DNA from: Nocardia australiensis
GTDB lineage: Bacteria; Actinomycetota; Actinomycetes; Mycobacteriales; Mycobacteriaceae
Length of the DNA stretch: 64,000 bases
Assembly: GCF_020733705.1 (NCBI RefSeq)
Contig: NZ_JAJFZM010000002.1
Span: forward strand, 62,001-126,000
Reading direction: 5' to 3'
The notes beneath the pieces are model-generated. The model was not told the origin of the DNA. It saw nothing but the letters and a program-made list of their open reading frames with translations, and ran no database searches. Shown here in pieces: positions 37,380-45,926 of this stretch (position 1 is the stretch's first letter; every line of letters begins with the position of its first letter). A program made the position numbers and the translations under genes.

Positions 37380-38219
37380 ATGAGTACGGCGGCGGAGCGG
37401 GCAGCTCAACTGGATTTGGTAGCCCGGCTCGAGTCCTCATATCCCGAACTGCCGAATGCGCCGACTCCTGATCTCATCGATCACGAGCGCTTCAGCGCAT
37501 ACATGAAGACTGTCCACGACGTCGGCGGCGAGCCGGACGCGCCGATGAGGTACGAGAACAAACAGTACGAGGTGTGGGAACACAACACCTATGTGATCTG
37601 CGAGGTGCTCGCCTGGCGCGGAATCTGGCTCTCGGAAGAGCGGCGCCGGATGGGCAACGTCGATGTCGGGCGCGCTATCTATTTGGGGCTTCCGTACTAC
37701 GGTCGCTGGCTGCTGGCTGTTGCCCGCGTCCTTGTCGAGAAACACCACATCGGTCTCGGCGAGTTGAGCGAACGGTTAGTAGAAGTCCAGGCCCGGTACG
37801 AAGGCGGCCTCGCCGGAAAGACGTTGGCGGCGCAACCCAAGTTCGAAGGTGACGGTTCGCATGTTAAACGCAATCAGCATCATATCCGTGCAGTTGGTAA
37901 GGGTGATCCACAGGTGTTTGCCGGCCAAGCGGGAAATCCTAGGTTTCAAGTCGGAGATCCTGTAATGGTGCGCGAAATGCCCGCCTTGTTGTATACCCGC
38001 ACTCCAGAATATGTGCGCGGCGCCTCAGGAGAGATTGCTTCGGTCGCTTACGAAAGTCCGGCGGCTGAAGATGAAACGTGGGACCGCCCCGACGCGAAGC
38101 CCGAGTGGTTCTACGTTGTTCGGTTCAACCTTTCCGAATTATGGTACGGCTACACGGGAACTGCGAACGACAGCCTGCAAACCGAGCTCCCAGAACGCTG
38201 GCTGAAAGCAGCGGCCTAG
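37380..38219 (+). CDS. Nitrile hydratase/thiocyanate hydrolase-type beta subunit
   Basis: A 279-residue protein with both halves of an NHase beta subunit: the helical N-terminal domain (GLPYYGRWLLAVARVLVEKH, about residues 101-120) and the SH3-like C-terminal domain (FQVGDPVMVREMP, then RFNLSELWYGY). The ATG at 37380 follows GGGAG. It heads a three-gene operon with the alpha subunit 52 bp downstream. In this family alpha and beta form the heterodimer holding a low-spin Co or Fe centre that hydrates nitriles or hydrolyses thiocyanate; the substrate cannot be read from the sequence. Confidence 0.85.
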   Translation: MSTAAERAAQLDLVARLESSYPELPNAPTPDLIDHERFSAYMKTVHDVGGEPDAPMRYENKQYEVWEHNTYVICEVLAWRGIWLSEERRRMGNVDVGRAIYLGLPYYGRWLLAVARVLVEKHHIGLGELSERLVEVQARYEGGLAGKTLAAQPKFEGDGSHVKRNQHHIRAVGKGDPQVFAGQAGNPRFQVGDPVMVREMPALLYTRTPEYVRGASGEIASVAYESPAAEDETWDRPDAKPEWFYVVRFNLSELWYGYTGTANDSLQTELPERWLKAAA

Positions 38220-38271
38220 GCCATTCTCCCGGTCGATTTCACTGATTGGCATCTTGCCAGAAAGGGATTCT

Positions 38272-38967
38272 ATGACCGACCACGAACACGATCGCACGGT
38301 CGCACCCATGGTGGACGAAATAACCGACTTCGAAGTTCTGGAGATCGCTCTGCGCGAACTGTGCATCGAAAAGGGTATCTTCAGCGCCGAGGAGCATCGC
38401 CGTTTCACCGAGTTCGCCGAGCATATCGGTCCGACACCTGCCGCGCATCTGGTCGCCCGCGCATGGCTTGATCCTGATTTCAAAACACTCGCCCTCATCG
38501 ATCCGATGGCCGCGAGTAAAGAAGTCGGAGTGGACTGGCTGGAACCTACCGGCTTCGGAACGCCGAGCGACTTCACCGCGTTCGAGATCCTCGAGGACAC
38601 GCCCGAAGTGCACAATGTGATTGTCTGCGCACTGTGCTCATGCTATCCGCGACCGATACTGGGCAATTCTCCCGAGTGGTATCGCACCCCGAATTATCGA
38701 CGGCGCTTGGTACGTTGGCCGCGTCAGGTACTGGCAGAGTTCGGGCTGTATCTGAGCAACGATGTCGCCATCCAGGTTCAGGACTCTAACCAAAAGCACC
38801 GTTTCATGGTGATGCCCCTTCGTCCCGAAGGAACTGACGGATGGGACGAAGATCAGCTGGCCGAAATCGTCACACGCGATTGTTTGATCGGCGTCGCACT
38901 GCCCAAGGCGGGTGTGACCAGCAATGTCATCACCGCAACCCGTCCAGCCATCCACCCAGCCGACTGA
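38272..38967 (+). CDS. Nitrile hydratase/thiocyanate hydrolase-type alpha (metal) subunit
   Basis: A 231-residue subunit with the metal claw VCALCSC: Cys119, Cys122, Ser123, Cys124, of which two cysteines are oxidised in the mature enzyme. The residue between the first and second Cys is Ala, where Co-type enzymes usually have Thr and Fe-type Ser. Downstream WYRTPNYRRRLVRWPRQVLAEFG is the conserved family block. Start at the ATG at 38272 after AAAGGGA. No cobalt chaperone, activator or amidase gene follows, apart from the small third gene. Confidence 0.88.
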   Translation: MTDHEHDRTVAPMVDEITDFEVLEIALRELCIEKGIFSAEEHRRFTEFAEHIGPTPAAHLVARAWLDPDFKTLALIDPMAASKEVGVDWLEPTGFGTPSDFTAFEILEDTPEVHNVIVCALCSCYPRPILGNSPEWYRTPNYRRRLVRWPRQVLAEFGLYLSNDVAIQVQDSNQKHRFMVMPLRPEGTDGWDEDQLAEIVTRDCLIGVALPKAGVTSNVITATRPAIHPAD

Positions 38968-38981
38968 GGGAGCTCGCAATA

Positions 38982-39353
38982 GTGAGTACGGCAGATGATT
39001 CGGTCTCGACCGAGTATGTCGATATCGCGCCGCTGAAAAGCATTGTGGAACGTAATCAGGTTTGGCCGCGCATGGCCGCCAAGTACGGTGTCGAAAATCC
39101 TGCGCCGCCATGGAAGACAAGCTTGGACGGTATGTGCGACGCGCTCGATCACGCGGGATGCGCCATGAGCACCCCCAACTTCAAGGAACGACGCGATGAG
39201 GAGGATTCGCTGTCGGCAACCGTCTATTCCGGCCTGCCCTACCCCGAAAACCAGCTCGTCGCACTGGCTCACTCCCTAGTGGTCCGCGGCATCATCGACG
39301 AGTCAGAACTCCAGGAACGACTCGTCGGCATCCGAGCCAGACTGGAAGCCTGA
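38982..39353 (+). CDS. Small third subunit or accessory protein related to the NHase beta N-terminal domain
   Basis: A 123-residue protein from a GTG at 38982, with GGGAG about 11 nt before it. The C-terminal half (YSGLPYPENQLVALAHSLVV, then IIDESELQERLVGI) mirrors the corresponding helices of the 37380 product. A separate beta-N-like chain occurs as ScnA in thiocyanate hydrolase, in three-chain toyocamycin-type hydratases, and as the P14K-type activator in Co-NHase operons. Which role applies here is open. Confidence 0.7.
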   Translation: MSTADDSVSTEYVDIAPLKSIVERNQVWPRMAAKYGVENPAPPWKTSLDGMCDALDHAGCAMSTPNFKERRDEEDSLSATVYSGLPYPENQLVALAHSLVVRGIIDESELQERLVGIRARLEA

Positions 39354-39515
39354 ACGGGATCTGTGCGCAAGCCCACTTGTCCTTCGAATGTCCTAGGGCA
39401 TTCGATCGTGCCTCGCCCACGTCCGAGATAGCGGTCAGGCGAACCGGCTGGGATGCCATCGCTCGACCTGATCGGCGAGTCCCAGAGGTCCGAACCGGCT
39501 CAGCGGTCTGAGATC

Positions 39516-39545
39516 TTGACAGGCAAGTATCCACTTGCCTATCGT
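39516..39545 (+). promoter_or_regulatory. ArsR promoter with embedded operator, probably leaderless
   Basis: TTGACA (39516-39521) and TATCGT (39540-39545) are spaced 18 nt. A perfect inverted repeat AGGCAAGT-ATCC-ACTTGCCT fills 39521-39540, between the two hexamers. Transcription would begin within a few bases of the ATG at 39552, which has no Shine-Dalgarno. Binding by the ArsR product to its own promoter is inferred. Confidence 0.65.
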
Positions 39546-39551
39546 GGCGTT

Positions 39552-39839
39552 ATGGGCGATATCTTCAAAGCCCTCGCCGATCCCACCCGGCGGACCATTC
39601 TCGACGAGCTGACCGCGCGCGACGGTCAGACTCTGTTCGAGATCTGCGTGCGCCTGACGAGTCAACATCAGCTGAGCTTGACCCGGCAGGCCATATCTCA
39701 GCATCTGGCGGTGCTGGAGGAGGCCGGGCTGATCACGACGCGCAAGCAGGGGCGGTACAAATTCCACCACCTCGACACCACCCCGCTGACCGCCATCTTC
39801 GAGCGGTGGCCGGTCACCAGGAAAGGACAAGCACCGTGA
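39552..39839 (+). CDS. ArsR/SmtB-family regulator
   Basis: A 95-residue winged-HTH protein: FKALADPTRRTILDELTARD, then SLTRQAISQHLAVLEEAGLI is the recognition region, then GRYKFHHLD. No Cys pair of metal-sensing ArsR proteins is present, so it belongs to the SdpR/non-metal-type group often paired with VOC or SRPBCC proteins. The ATG at 39552 begins the conserved homology; a longer frame from 39453 has no support. Its stop overlaps the VOC start (GTGA). Confidence 0.88.
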   Translation: MGDIFKALADPTRRTILDELTARDGQTLFEICVRLTSQHQLSLTRQAISQHLAVLEEAGLITTRKQGRYKFHHLDTTPLTAIFERWPVTRKGQAP

Positions 39840-40222
39840 AAATCTATATCACCAGTGTCTTCGTCGACGACCAGCAGAAGGCCCTCGACTTCTACACCGA
39901 GGTGCTCGGTTTCACCAAGAAGCACGACATCTCGCTGGGCGAGGCCCGGTGGCTGACGGTCGTCTCACCGGAGGACCCCGAGGGTACAGAACTGCTGCTC
40001 GAGCCGGACGGACACCCCGTGGTCAAGCCGTACAAGGAAGGCCTGGTTGCCGACGGCATTCCGGCCACCTCGTTCCAGGTCGCAGACGTGCAGGCGGAAT
40101 GCGAGCGGCTGCGTGGGCTGGGGGTGACGTTTACGCAGGAGCCGATGACGGCAGGGCCGGCGACCACAGCGGTCTTCGACGACACCTGCGGGAACCTGAT
40201 CCAGATCGTCACCCTGGCCTGA
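39836..40222 (+). CDS. VOC (glyoxalase/bleomycin-resistance fold) family protein
   Basis: A 128-residue protein with two beta-alpha-beta-beta-beta modules: YITSVFVDDQQKALDFYTEV opens the first and DTCGNLIQIV closes the second. The GTG start at 39836 overlaps the arsR stop by 4 nt and follows AAAGGA. The function within the family (lactoylglutathione lyase-like, dioxygenase or binding protein) cannot be decided. Confidence 0.85.
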   Translation: MKIYITSVFVDDQQKALDFYTEVLGFTKKHDISLGEARWLTVVSPEDPEGTELLLEPDGHPVVKPYKEGLVADGIPATSFQVADVQAECERLRGLGVTFTQEPMTAGPATTAVFDDTCGNLIQIVTLA

Positions 40223-40266
40223 TACTGCAACGGCACTCATTGGTCGGTTGCTGGTAGACCTGTCGC

Positions 40267-40960
40267 GTGGTGTTGGATCGTGCTGTGGCGGAGCTGGATT
40301 CGTTGATGTCGAGGATCGGGGGACGGTTCACCCGCGCTGAGCCGCGGGGACGAGCGGGTGAGTACGTGACGGGGCTGGTCGCGGCTCTGGAACGCAAGAA
40401 CGGGTGGACCCTAGCTGAACGCGCTGGTGAGAGCGCTCCGCACGGGACGCAGCGGCTGCTGCGGGCCGCCGATTGGGACGTCGACGGAGTCCGTGACGAT
40501 GTGCGCGGCTATGTCGTCGCCCACCTCGACGACCCCGAGGCCGTGCTGGCCGGTGACGAGAGAAGACCGCGCGCGGGCACTGGCTGCTGGCGCGGCGCTC
40601 GATCGGCGACCCGACCGAGATCGCCTACTACATCTGTTATGGCCCGGCCAGCGCCAGGTTGGTCGATCTGGCCTGGACAGCCGGGGCGCGCTGGCACGTG
40701 GAGGAAGCATTTCAGCTGGCCAAGGGCGAGGCTGGACCGGATCACTACCAGGTCCGCAAATGGCGCGCCTGGTATGCCCACATCACCTTGTCCATGCTCG
40801 CCCCGGCCCGGCTCGCTTCCATGAAAACCCTTGCCGCAAAAGAGGAACCGGCGACCTCGATGAGGACATGATCGTTCTCACATTACCGGAGATCCGCCGG
40901 CTGCTCATCGCGTTCATACTCACCCCGCTGCATGCCGCCGACCGCATCTGGGCCTCGGGT
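40267..40960 (+). pseudogene. IS701-family transposase, internally deleted
   Basis: The N-terminal part (AELDSLMSRIGGRFTRAEPR to VVAHLDDPEAV, 40267-40560) is in one frame. It jumps to a C-terminal part in another frame (ARWHVEEAFQLAKGEAGPDH, YQVRKWRAWYAHITLSMLA). The middle catalytic section is missing. A last piece (LTLPEIRRLL, about 40870) is in a third frame. Confidence 0.75.
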
Positions 40961-40962
40961 GT

Positions 40963-41082
40963 GCCAGAAGACGGTGAATTTCGCCGAGTGTGAGTGGAAT
41001 GAGGCCGCTGCCAATGCTTTTGGGGAGATAGCAACAGTGACGGCGAGGTAGGTGTGGGCGAGCATGGCCAGGGTGATGTTCG
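40963..41082 (-). pseudogene. Second IS701-family transposase fragment, opposite orientation
   Basis: Minus-strand frames read NITLAMLAHTYLAVTVAISP followed by KALAAASFHS, and in another frame LTLGEIHRLLAH, the C-terminal region of IS701-family transposases. It meets the plus-strand copy tail to tail near 40960. Confidence 0.65.
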
Positions 41083-41179
41083 GTCGAAGATTCCGCGATC
41101 GTGCTGACGGTCGTGAAAAAGATCGACCGCACCACGCCTCGGAGTGCGCGGCGGCTCCGGGGCGCGGTCGAATCGAGCG

Positions 41180-41371
41180 TCAGCCGTCCATCACCTTGAT
41201 CGCGAGGGCGGGGCACACCCTTGCCGCCTGACGCACAGGCTCCGCGTCGGCGATCTCATCGGTCAGTACGAAGGCGATGCCGTCTTCGTCGCGCTGGTCG
41301 AACACCTCCGGTGCCGCCAGTACGCACTGCCCCGAGCCGATGCACTTGTCCTCGTCCAGAACAACTTTCAT
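41180..41371 (-). CDS. [3Fe-4S]-type ferredoxin, P450 partner
   Basis: A 63-residue ferredoxin. The cluster ligands are in CIGSGQCVLAAPEVF (Cys-X5-Cys) and VCPALAI, a three-cysteine arrangement typical of [3Fe-4S] ferredoxins of actinobacterial CYPs. GGAG lies 8 nt before the ATG. It starts 11 nt after the P450 stop, so the two are co-transcribed and this protein likely passes electrons to the P450. Confidence 0.93.
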   Translation of the reverse strand: MKVVLDEDKCIGSGQCVLAAPEVFDQRDEDGIAFVLTDEIADAEPVRQAARVCPALAIKVMDG

Positions 41372-41382
41372 GTCTGATCTCC

Positions 41383-42624
41383 TCACCAAGTCACAGCTAG
41401 TTCGTGTACGCCGTAGACGATCATGTCGTCTTTGAAGCGCACGTCGGCCAGGTCGCCTGCCAGCCGCAGCGTGGGTATGCGACGGTAGAGCGTGTTGTAG
41501 ACGACTTGAAGCTCGACCCGGGCCAACGGCTGGCCCAGGCACTGGTGAATGCCATAACCGAACGCGACGTGATGGCGGGCGTCGCGGTGGATGTCGAGAT
41601 CGTTGGGGGAGTCGGGGAACGCGGCGGCGTCACGGTTGGCCGCCTCGCCGGCGACGATGATTCCCTCGCCCGCTCTGATGAGCTGTCCGCCCACTTCCAC
41701 GTCCTCCATCGCGACCCGACGACGACCGCTGTGCACGATGGTGAGGTAGCGCAGCATCTCCTCCACGGTGGACCGCACCAGCGCTGGGTCATCCGAATCC
41801 CTCAGTTCGGCAAGCTGTTTCGGGTGCTCGAGGAGGGCGAGGGTACCGAGCGCGATCATGTTCGCGGTGGTCTCGTGCCCGGCGATCAGCAGCAGCAACG
41901 CCGTGTCGGTGGCTTCGTCGAGCGTGAGTTCGCCGTTGGCCACTTGATTTTTCGCCAGTCGGCTGAGCACGGTGGTGTCCTCGGCCTCGGACTGTTTGCG
42001 TCGGACCAGATCGCTCAGGTAGGTGCGCAGTTCTCCACTGACCGTCAGTGAAGTCTCTGGTGAGGCATGGATGTTGATCAGGACGCGACTGCACCGCTGG
42101 AAGAATTCGTGATCGGCGTAGGGCACGCCGAGTAGTTCGCAGATCACCAGCGATGGCACGGGCAGTGCGAACGCGGAGACGAGATCGGTCGGTGGCCCGG
42201 CCGCCAGCATCTGGTCGATGAGGTCGTCGACGATCTGCTGGATTCGAGGCCGCAGTGCCTCGACGCGCTTGATCATGAAGTCCCGGGTAAGCATGCGCCG
42301 CATCACGTCGTGCTCCGGATTGTCCATGGAGATCAAGCTTTTCGAGCGTTGACGGCGTGCCTGGCTCGCCGCGGTCACCGGCAGGTAACCCGATCGATCG
42401 GGGTCGGCGCTGAAGCGCGGGTCGGCCAGCACCGCCCGCACGTCGTTGTAGCGCGTGATGAGCCAGCCCTGGTTGCCATTCCAGATCCGAACGCGGCTGA
42501 TGGGCTGATCTTCGCGTAGCCGAGCCAGATCGGGCGGTGGGTTGAACGGACAGATAGGGGTGCGGGCCATCGGATAGGTAGGAGGGGTCTGTTCTTCGGA
42601 CGGGGGCGTCAGAGTATTGGTCAC
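41383..42624 (-). CDS. Cytochrome P450 (CYP105-like)
   Basis: A 413-residue soluble P450. I-helix LLIAGHETTANM, K-helix ExxR in EEMLRYL, and heme loop FGYGIHQCLGQPLAR with Cys362. The N-terminal PMARTPICPFNPP resembles CYP105-type enzymes, which oxidise varied xenobiotics, macrolides and vitamin D. The GTG at 42624 follows GGAG by 9 nt. A TetR gene lies upstream on the same strand and a palindrome lies in the gap, so induction by a ligand is likely. Substrate unknown. Confidence 0.93.
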   Translation of the reverse strand: MTNTLTPPSEEQTPPTYPMARTPICPFNPPPDLARLREDQPISRVRIWNGNQGWLITRYNDVRAVLADPRFSADPDRSGYLPVTAASQARRQRSKSLISMDNPEHDVMRRMLTRDFMIKRVEALRPRIQQIVDDLIDQMLAAGPPTDLVSAFALPVPSLVICELLGVPYADHEFFQRCSRVLINIHASPETSLTVSGELRTYLSDLVRRKQSEAEDTTVLSRLAKNQVANGELTLDEATDTALLLLIAGHETTANMIALGTLALLEHPKQLAELRDSDDPALVRSTVEEMLRYLTIVHSGRRRVAMEDVEVGGQLIRAGEGIIVAGEAANRDAAAFPDSPNDLDIHRDARHHVAFGYGIHQCLGQPLARVELQVVYNTLYRRIPTLRLAGDLADVRFKDDMIVYGVHELAVTW

Positions 42625-42650
42625 CGAGTCTCCAAGCGCGATAAACCTGG

Positions 42651-42666
42651 CCGAACGATTGTTCGG
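42651..42666. promoter_or_regulatory. Palindromic operator CCGAAC-GATT-GTTCGG before the P450 gene
   Basis: A perfect 6-bp inverted repeat with a 4-bp spacer lies 27 bp before the P450 start and just after the TetR stop. Size and place fit a TetR-family operator. Confidence 0.6.
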
Positions 42667-42691
42667 TTACCTACCAATAGTACGGCGCGAC

Positions 42692-43327
42692 TCAGTAATC
42701 GTCAGGGGAAAGGAACATGAGACCGCTGAGTTCGTCGGCGAACAAGAGCGCTGCGGCAGTGTCGGTTTCGGCATCGTCGGAATGGAACAGCGCCACTCGC
42801 CCGTGCACGCCGACGAAGACCATGACCGCAGCTCGTTCGGCCGACATGCGCAGTGGATAGCCAGTTTTCGCGCAACGCTCGAAGGTGCCCGCGACGAGCG
42901 CCAGGGCCGGACTGAGTGAAGCGTTGCCCTGCACAGACTTACGTCTGGTGAGTAACAGGCGGTAGTGGCCGGGATTCTCCAGGGCGAACCGGCAGTAGGC
43001 GTGCATCTGGTCGGTGAGTGCCTGCCTCGGGTCGCCGGACACTCCCGCTGCCGTCAGTGCCTGCGTTAATCGGTGATAGTCGTATTCGACCAAACCGTCC
43101 ACCAGTGCGGCCTTGTCGGCAAAGTGCTCGTAGATGCTGGCCGGGGCGATCCCGGCCGCGCGAGCCACTCCACGGATTGTGACCGCTTGCTCGCCGCCCA
43201 GTTCGGAAAGCAGCCTGCTGGCGGCGGCCAGAATCTCGCCCCGTAGACGTTCACCTTGCCCGCGCGGATTGCGCGTGCGTGTGCTGGACCGATCGGGGCT
43301 GGGCGTGCGTATCGCCTCACCATTCAT
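42692..43327 (-). CDS. TetR-family transcriptional regulator
   Basis: A 211-residue regulator: the HTH is in RGEILAAASRLLSELGGEQA then IRGVARAAGIAPASIYEHFA, and the C-terminal part resembles the WHG-type TetR domain. The ATG at 43327 is chosen as the start nearest the domain; its Shine-Dalgarno is weak and longer starts (43339, 43405) are possible. The gene ends 67 bp before the P450 start, with a palindrome in the gap, so it probably controls the P450-ferredoxin pair. Confidence 0.85.
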   Translation of the reverse strand: MNGEAIRTPSPDRSSTRTRNPRGQGERLRGEILAAASRLLSELGGEQAVTIRGVARAAGIAPASIYEHFADKAALVDGLVEYDYHRLTQALTAAGVSGDPRQALTDQMHAYCRFALENPGHYRLLLTRRKSVQGNASLSPALALVAGTFERCAKTGYPLRMSAERAAVMVFVGVHGRVALFHSDDAETDTAAALLFADELSGLMFLSPDDY

Positions 43328-43607
43328 GCTGGAGATCATCGCAGGTTGGGACAGGGAGCGACTGTTCCCAACCCCGACAATTCGCACACGGCGGGTGCGA
43401 CGCACCTACGGCGCGGTGGTCGCCCGCTTCGGCAGCTTCCAACCCGCCTCGGAAAGTGGCAAGTGTACCCATCGCGACCCGGCCGAAGTGCTGGCGCAAC
43501 TCGCGGGCAAGCGGATCCATCGCGGCGAAGCCATTGAACACTCACTCGGATAGCCCCCGTGAGGCAGGAGCCGCCAGCACTATTCGACTTCGGCCGCGAG
43601 CTCCGGC
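43328..43607. other. Gap between asnB and the TetR gene
   Basis: A minus-strand stretch (MDPLARELRQHFGRVAMGTL, about 43450-43520) looks protein-like but has no length or start context. It may be a gene remnant. Nothing else is recognised. Confidence 0.3.
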
Positions 43608-45452
43608 TCAGTCGAGTTGGAGCTCAGGGGAGTAGATGTCGAGCCAGTGGTGCAGGTCGAGTACCCGGTCCAGGCCGGTCCGGATGTTGCTGGTGATTTG
43701 CGCTGGATCGCCTGCGACGGCGTCCTGTACCCATTTGCGGTCCACCAGTGCGAACACCGGGTTATCCGGCTCGGCCAGGATCTCCTTGGCCTGCTGGGCG
43801 AGTCCGGTGGCGTAACCGGGATCCTGCGTCGAGGGGTAGGGGCTCTTCACCCGCTGGGCTACCGATTGCGGGAGCACGTGCTTGGTCGCGTGCCGCAGCA
43901 GGCTCTTCTCCCTGCCGTCGAACGTCTTCAGCGACCACGGTGTGTTGTACACGTACTCGACCAGACGATGATCGCAGAACGGAACGCGAACCTCGAGACC
44001 TACCGCCATCGACGCGCGATCCTTGCGGTCGAGCAGCATGCGGACGACCCGGGTCAGGTGCAGGTGGCAGATCGTGCGCATGCGGCGTTCGTTGTCCGAC
44101 TCGCCATTGAGGTGCTCGACTTCGGCGACCGCGGTCGCGTACTGATCACCGATGTAATTGTCGACCTGCAAGCGCTGCAACAGGTCTCGGTTGAATACGT
44201 TGAAACGGTCATTCCCGACTACCGAGTTCTGGAATGCGAGCCAGGGGAAGGTGTTCGCGTTCACCGCCGCCTCGTCGTGGAACCAGCGGTACCCGCCGAA
44301 TACTTCGTCGGCCGACTCGCCGGACAACGCGACCGTCGATTGTGCGCGAATCGCCTTGAACAACAGGTAGAGCGAGGAATCCATGTCGCCGAGTCCGGCA
44401 GGGATGTCGCGTGCGGTGATCATCGCGCGACGCACCTCGGGATCGGTCAGATCGCCGGGGTTGAGGACGACGTCATGGTGCGCGGACCGCACCAGTTCGG
44501 CGACCTCGCGCACGTACGGCGAATCCGGGGTGTCGCGCATCTCGTCCGGCTGGAAGCTCTGCTCCTGGTGCAGAAAATCGACAGAGAAGGTGCGCAACTG
44601 CTCGCCGTCACGGGCCAGCCGGGCAGCGGCGAGGCCGGTGATGGCGCTCGAATCGAGACCGCCGGACAAGAGCACACAGCGCGGGACGTCCGAGATCAAC
44701 TGGCGCTCAACGGTATCGGTCATCAGTTCGCGCACATGGGCGACGCTGTCGTCACGGTTGTCGGTGTGCGCCACCGCGTTCAGTTTCCAGTACGTGCGTG
44801 TACGCAGCCCGCTCCGGTCGACGGTGACGATCGTGCCGGGCAGTACCTCGTGCATGTCCTTCCATAACGACCAGCCGGGCTCCTTCGTCATCGCGAACAG
44901 TTCGCGTATTCCGTTGGTGTCCACCACTTTGCGGGCCAATGGGTTCGCCAGTATCGCCTTCGGCTCGGAGCCGAACAGCACACCATCTCGGGTGGGGTAG
45001 TAGTAGAACGGCTTGATCCCCATGCGATCTCGGATCATCACCAGCTTTTCGTCGCGCTGGTCCCAGATCGCGAACGCGTACATGCCATTGAGATGGTCGA
45101 CGACGGCGTCACCCCATTGCAGATAGCCGTGCAGTACGACCTCGGTGTCGCTGTCGGTGCGGAACTGGTGTCCGAGTCCGATCAGTTGAGTACGCAGTTC
45201 GGTGAAGTTGTAGGTCTCACCGCTGTACACGATGCCGATGTCGCCGTTCGGTGTGTCGACACTCATCGGCTGGGTGCCACCGGGGAGGTCGATGATGGCC
45301 AGGCGCCGATGGCCGAGACCGGCATGGGTGCGGACGAATGTGCCCGAGCCGTCCGGGCCGCGACACGCCATCGTCGCTGTCATGGCGTCGAGGGTCGAAT
45401 GGTTCTGTGTGAGATCTGAATCGAAGGAGACCCAACCCGCAATACCGCACAT
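43608..45452 (-). CDS. asnB: Asparagine synthase (glutamine-hydrolysing), AsnB-type
   Basis: A 614-residue enzyme. MCGIAGW places the N-terminal nucleophile Cys of the glutaminase domain right after the initiator Met. CRGPDGSGTF and GHRRLAIIDL are glutaminase motifs. The synthetase domain has the PP-loop LLSGGLDSSAITG and LSGESADEVFGGYRWFH. TTGGAGG lies 7 nt before the ATG and a TATAGT box is near 45488. It makes asparagine from aspartate, or amidates a specialised substrate, as some stand-alone AsnB homologues do. Confidence 0.93.
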   Translation of the reverse strand: MCGIAGWVSFDSDLTQNHSTLDAMTATMACRGPDGSGTFVRTHAGLGHRRLAIIDLPGGTQPMSVDTPNGDIGIVYSGETYNFTELRTQLIGLGHQFRTDSDTEVVLHGYLQWGDAVVDHLNGMYAFAIWDQRDEKLVMIRDRMGIKPFYYYPTRDGVLFGSEPKAILANPLARKVVDTNGIRELFAMTKEPGWSLWKDMHEVLPGTIVTVDRSGLRTRTYWKLNAVAHTDNRDDSVAHVRELMTDTVERQLISDVPRCVLLSGGLDSSAITGLAAARLARDGEQLRTFSVDFLHQEQSFQPDEMRDTPDSPYVREVAELVRSAHHDVVLNPGDLTDPEVRRAMITARDIPAGLGDMDSSLYLLFKAIRAQSTVALSGESADEVFGGYRWFHDEAAVNANTFPWLAFQNSVVGNDRFNVFNRDLLQRLQVDNYIGDQYATAVAEVEHLNGESDNERRMRTICHLHLTRVVRMLLDRKDRASMAVGLEVRVPFCDHRLVEYVYNTPWSLKTFDGREKSLLRHATKHVLPQSVAQRVKSPYPSTQDPGYATGLAQQAKEILAEPDNPVFALVDRKWVQDAVAGDPAQITSNIRTGLDRVLDLHHWLDIYSPELQLD

Positions 45453-45926
45453 GCGCTACCTCCAAAGTTCGTTAGCGATGCAAACTATATGTAGAACCGG
45501 TGTAACACACGGCGGTGTCCCTTGTCGAAGTTTGTACTCAAAGTTGTTCTAAGACACATAATCTCGTCCCCAAGTCGCCCGGCGAGCCCCTCGCCGCCCG
45601 CGCGTCGCCCATGCTGGTGCGAGCCGTCGATTCGACCGCGCACACCACCCCTCGCCGCAGCCGACCCCTCGCAGTTTCTCGGATTCCAGCGACCTGGCCC
45701 GCCCGAAATGCAAACGGTCCGGTCATGAACAGGACACGGCGCAGCGATCACCCACCGACACCTCAGCCTCCTCCTGTTGATCCTGGCCCCGTCCGCCCTG
45801 CCCCTCCGAGCCCCCACGGCGTCGCCCATGATCACCAGGACATGTCGGGGCGAGCACTCGCCCGATGCGGCGGCCATGTCCTGTTGATCTTTCAAGGGAA
45901 TTCTTTTGAACGGCTGAGCTTTTGCA
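45453..45926. other. Intergenic region between asnB and the stress island
   Basis: No gene is supported; frames on both strands are Pro/Arg-rich shadows. The asnB promoter should lie at its left end. Confidence 0.5.

Noticed and set aside
43617..44867. A 416-codon plus-strand frame
   Set aside because: Antisense to asnB, which carries all expected motifs.
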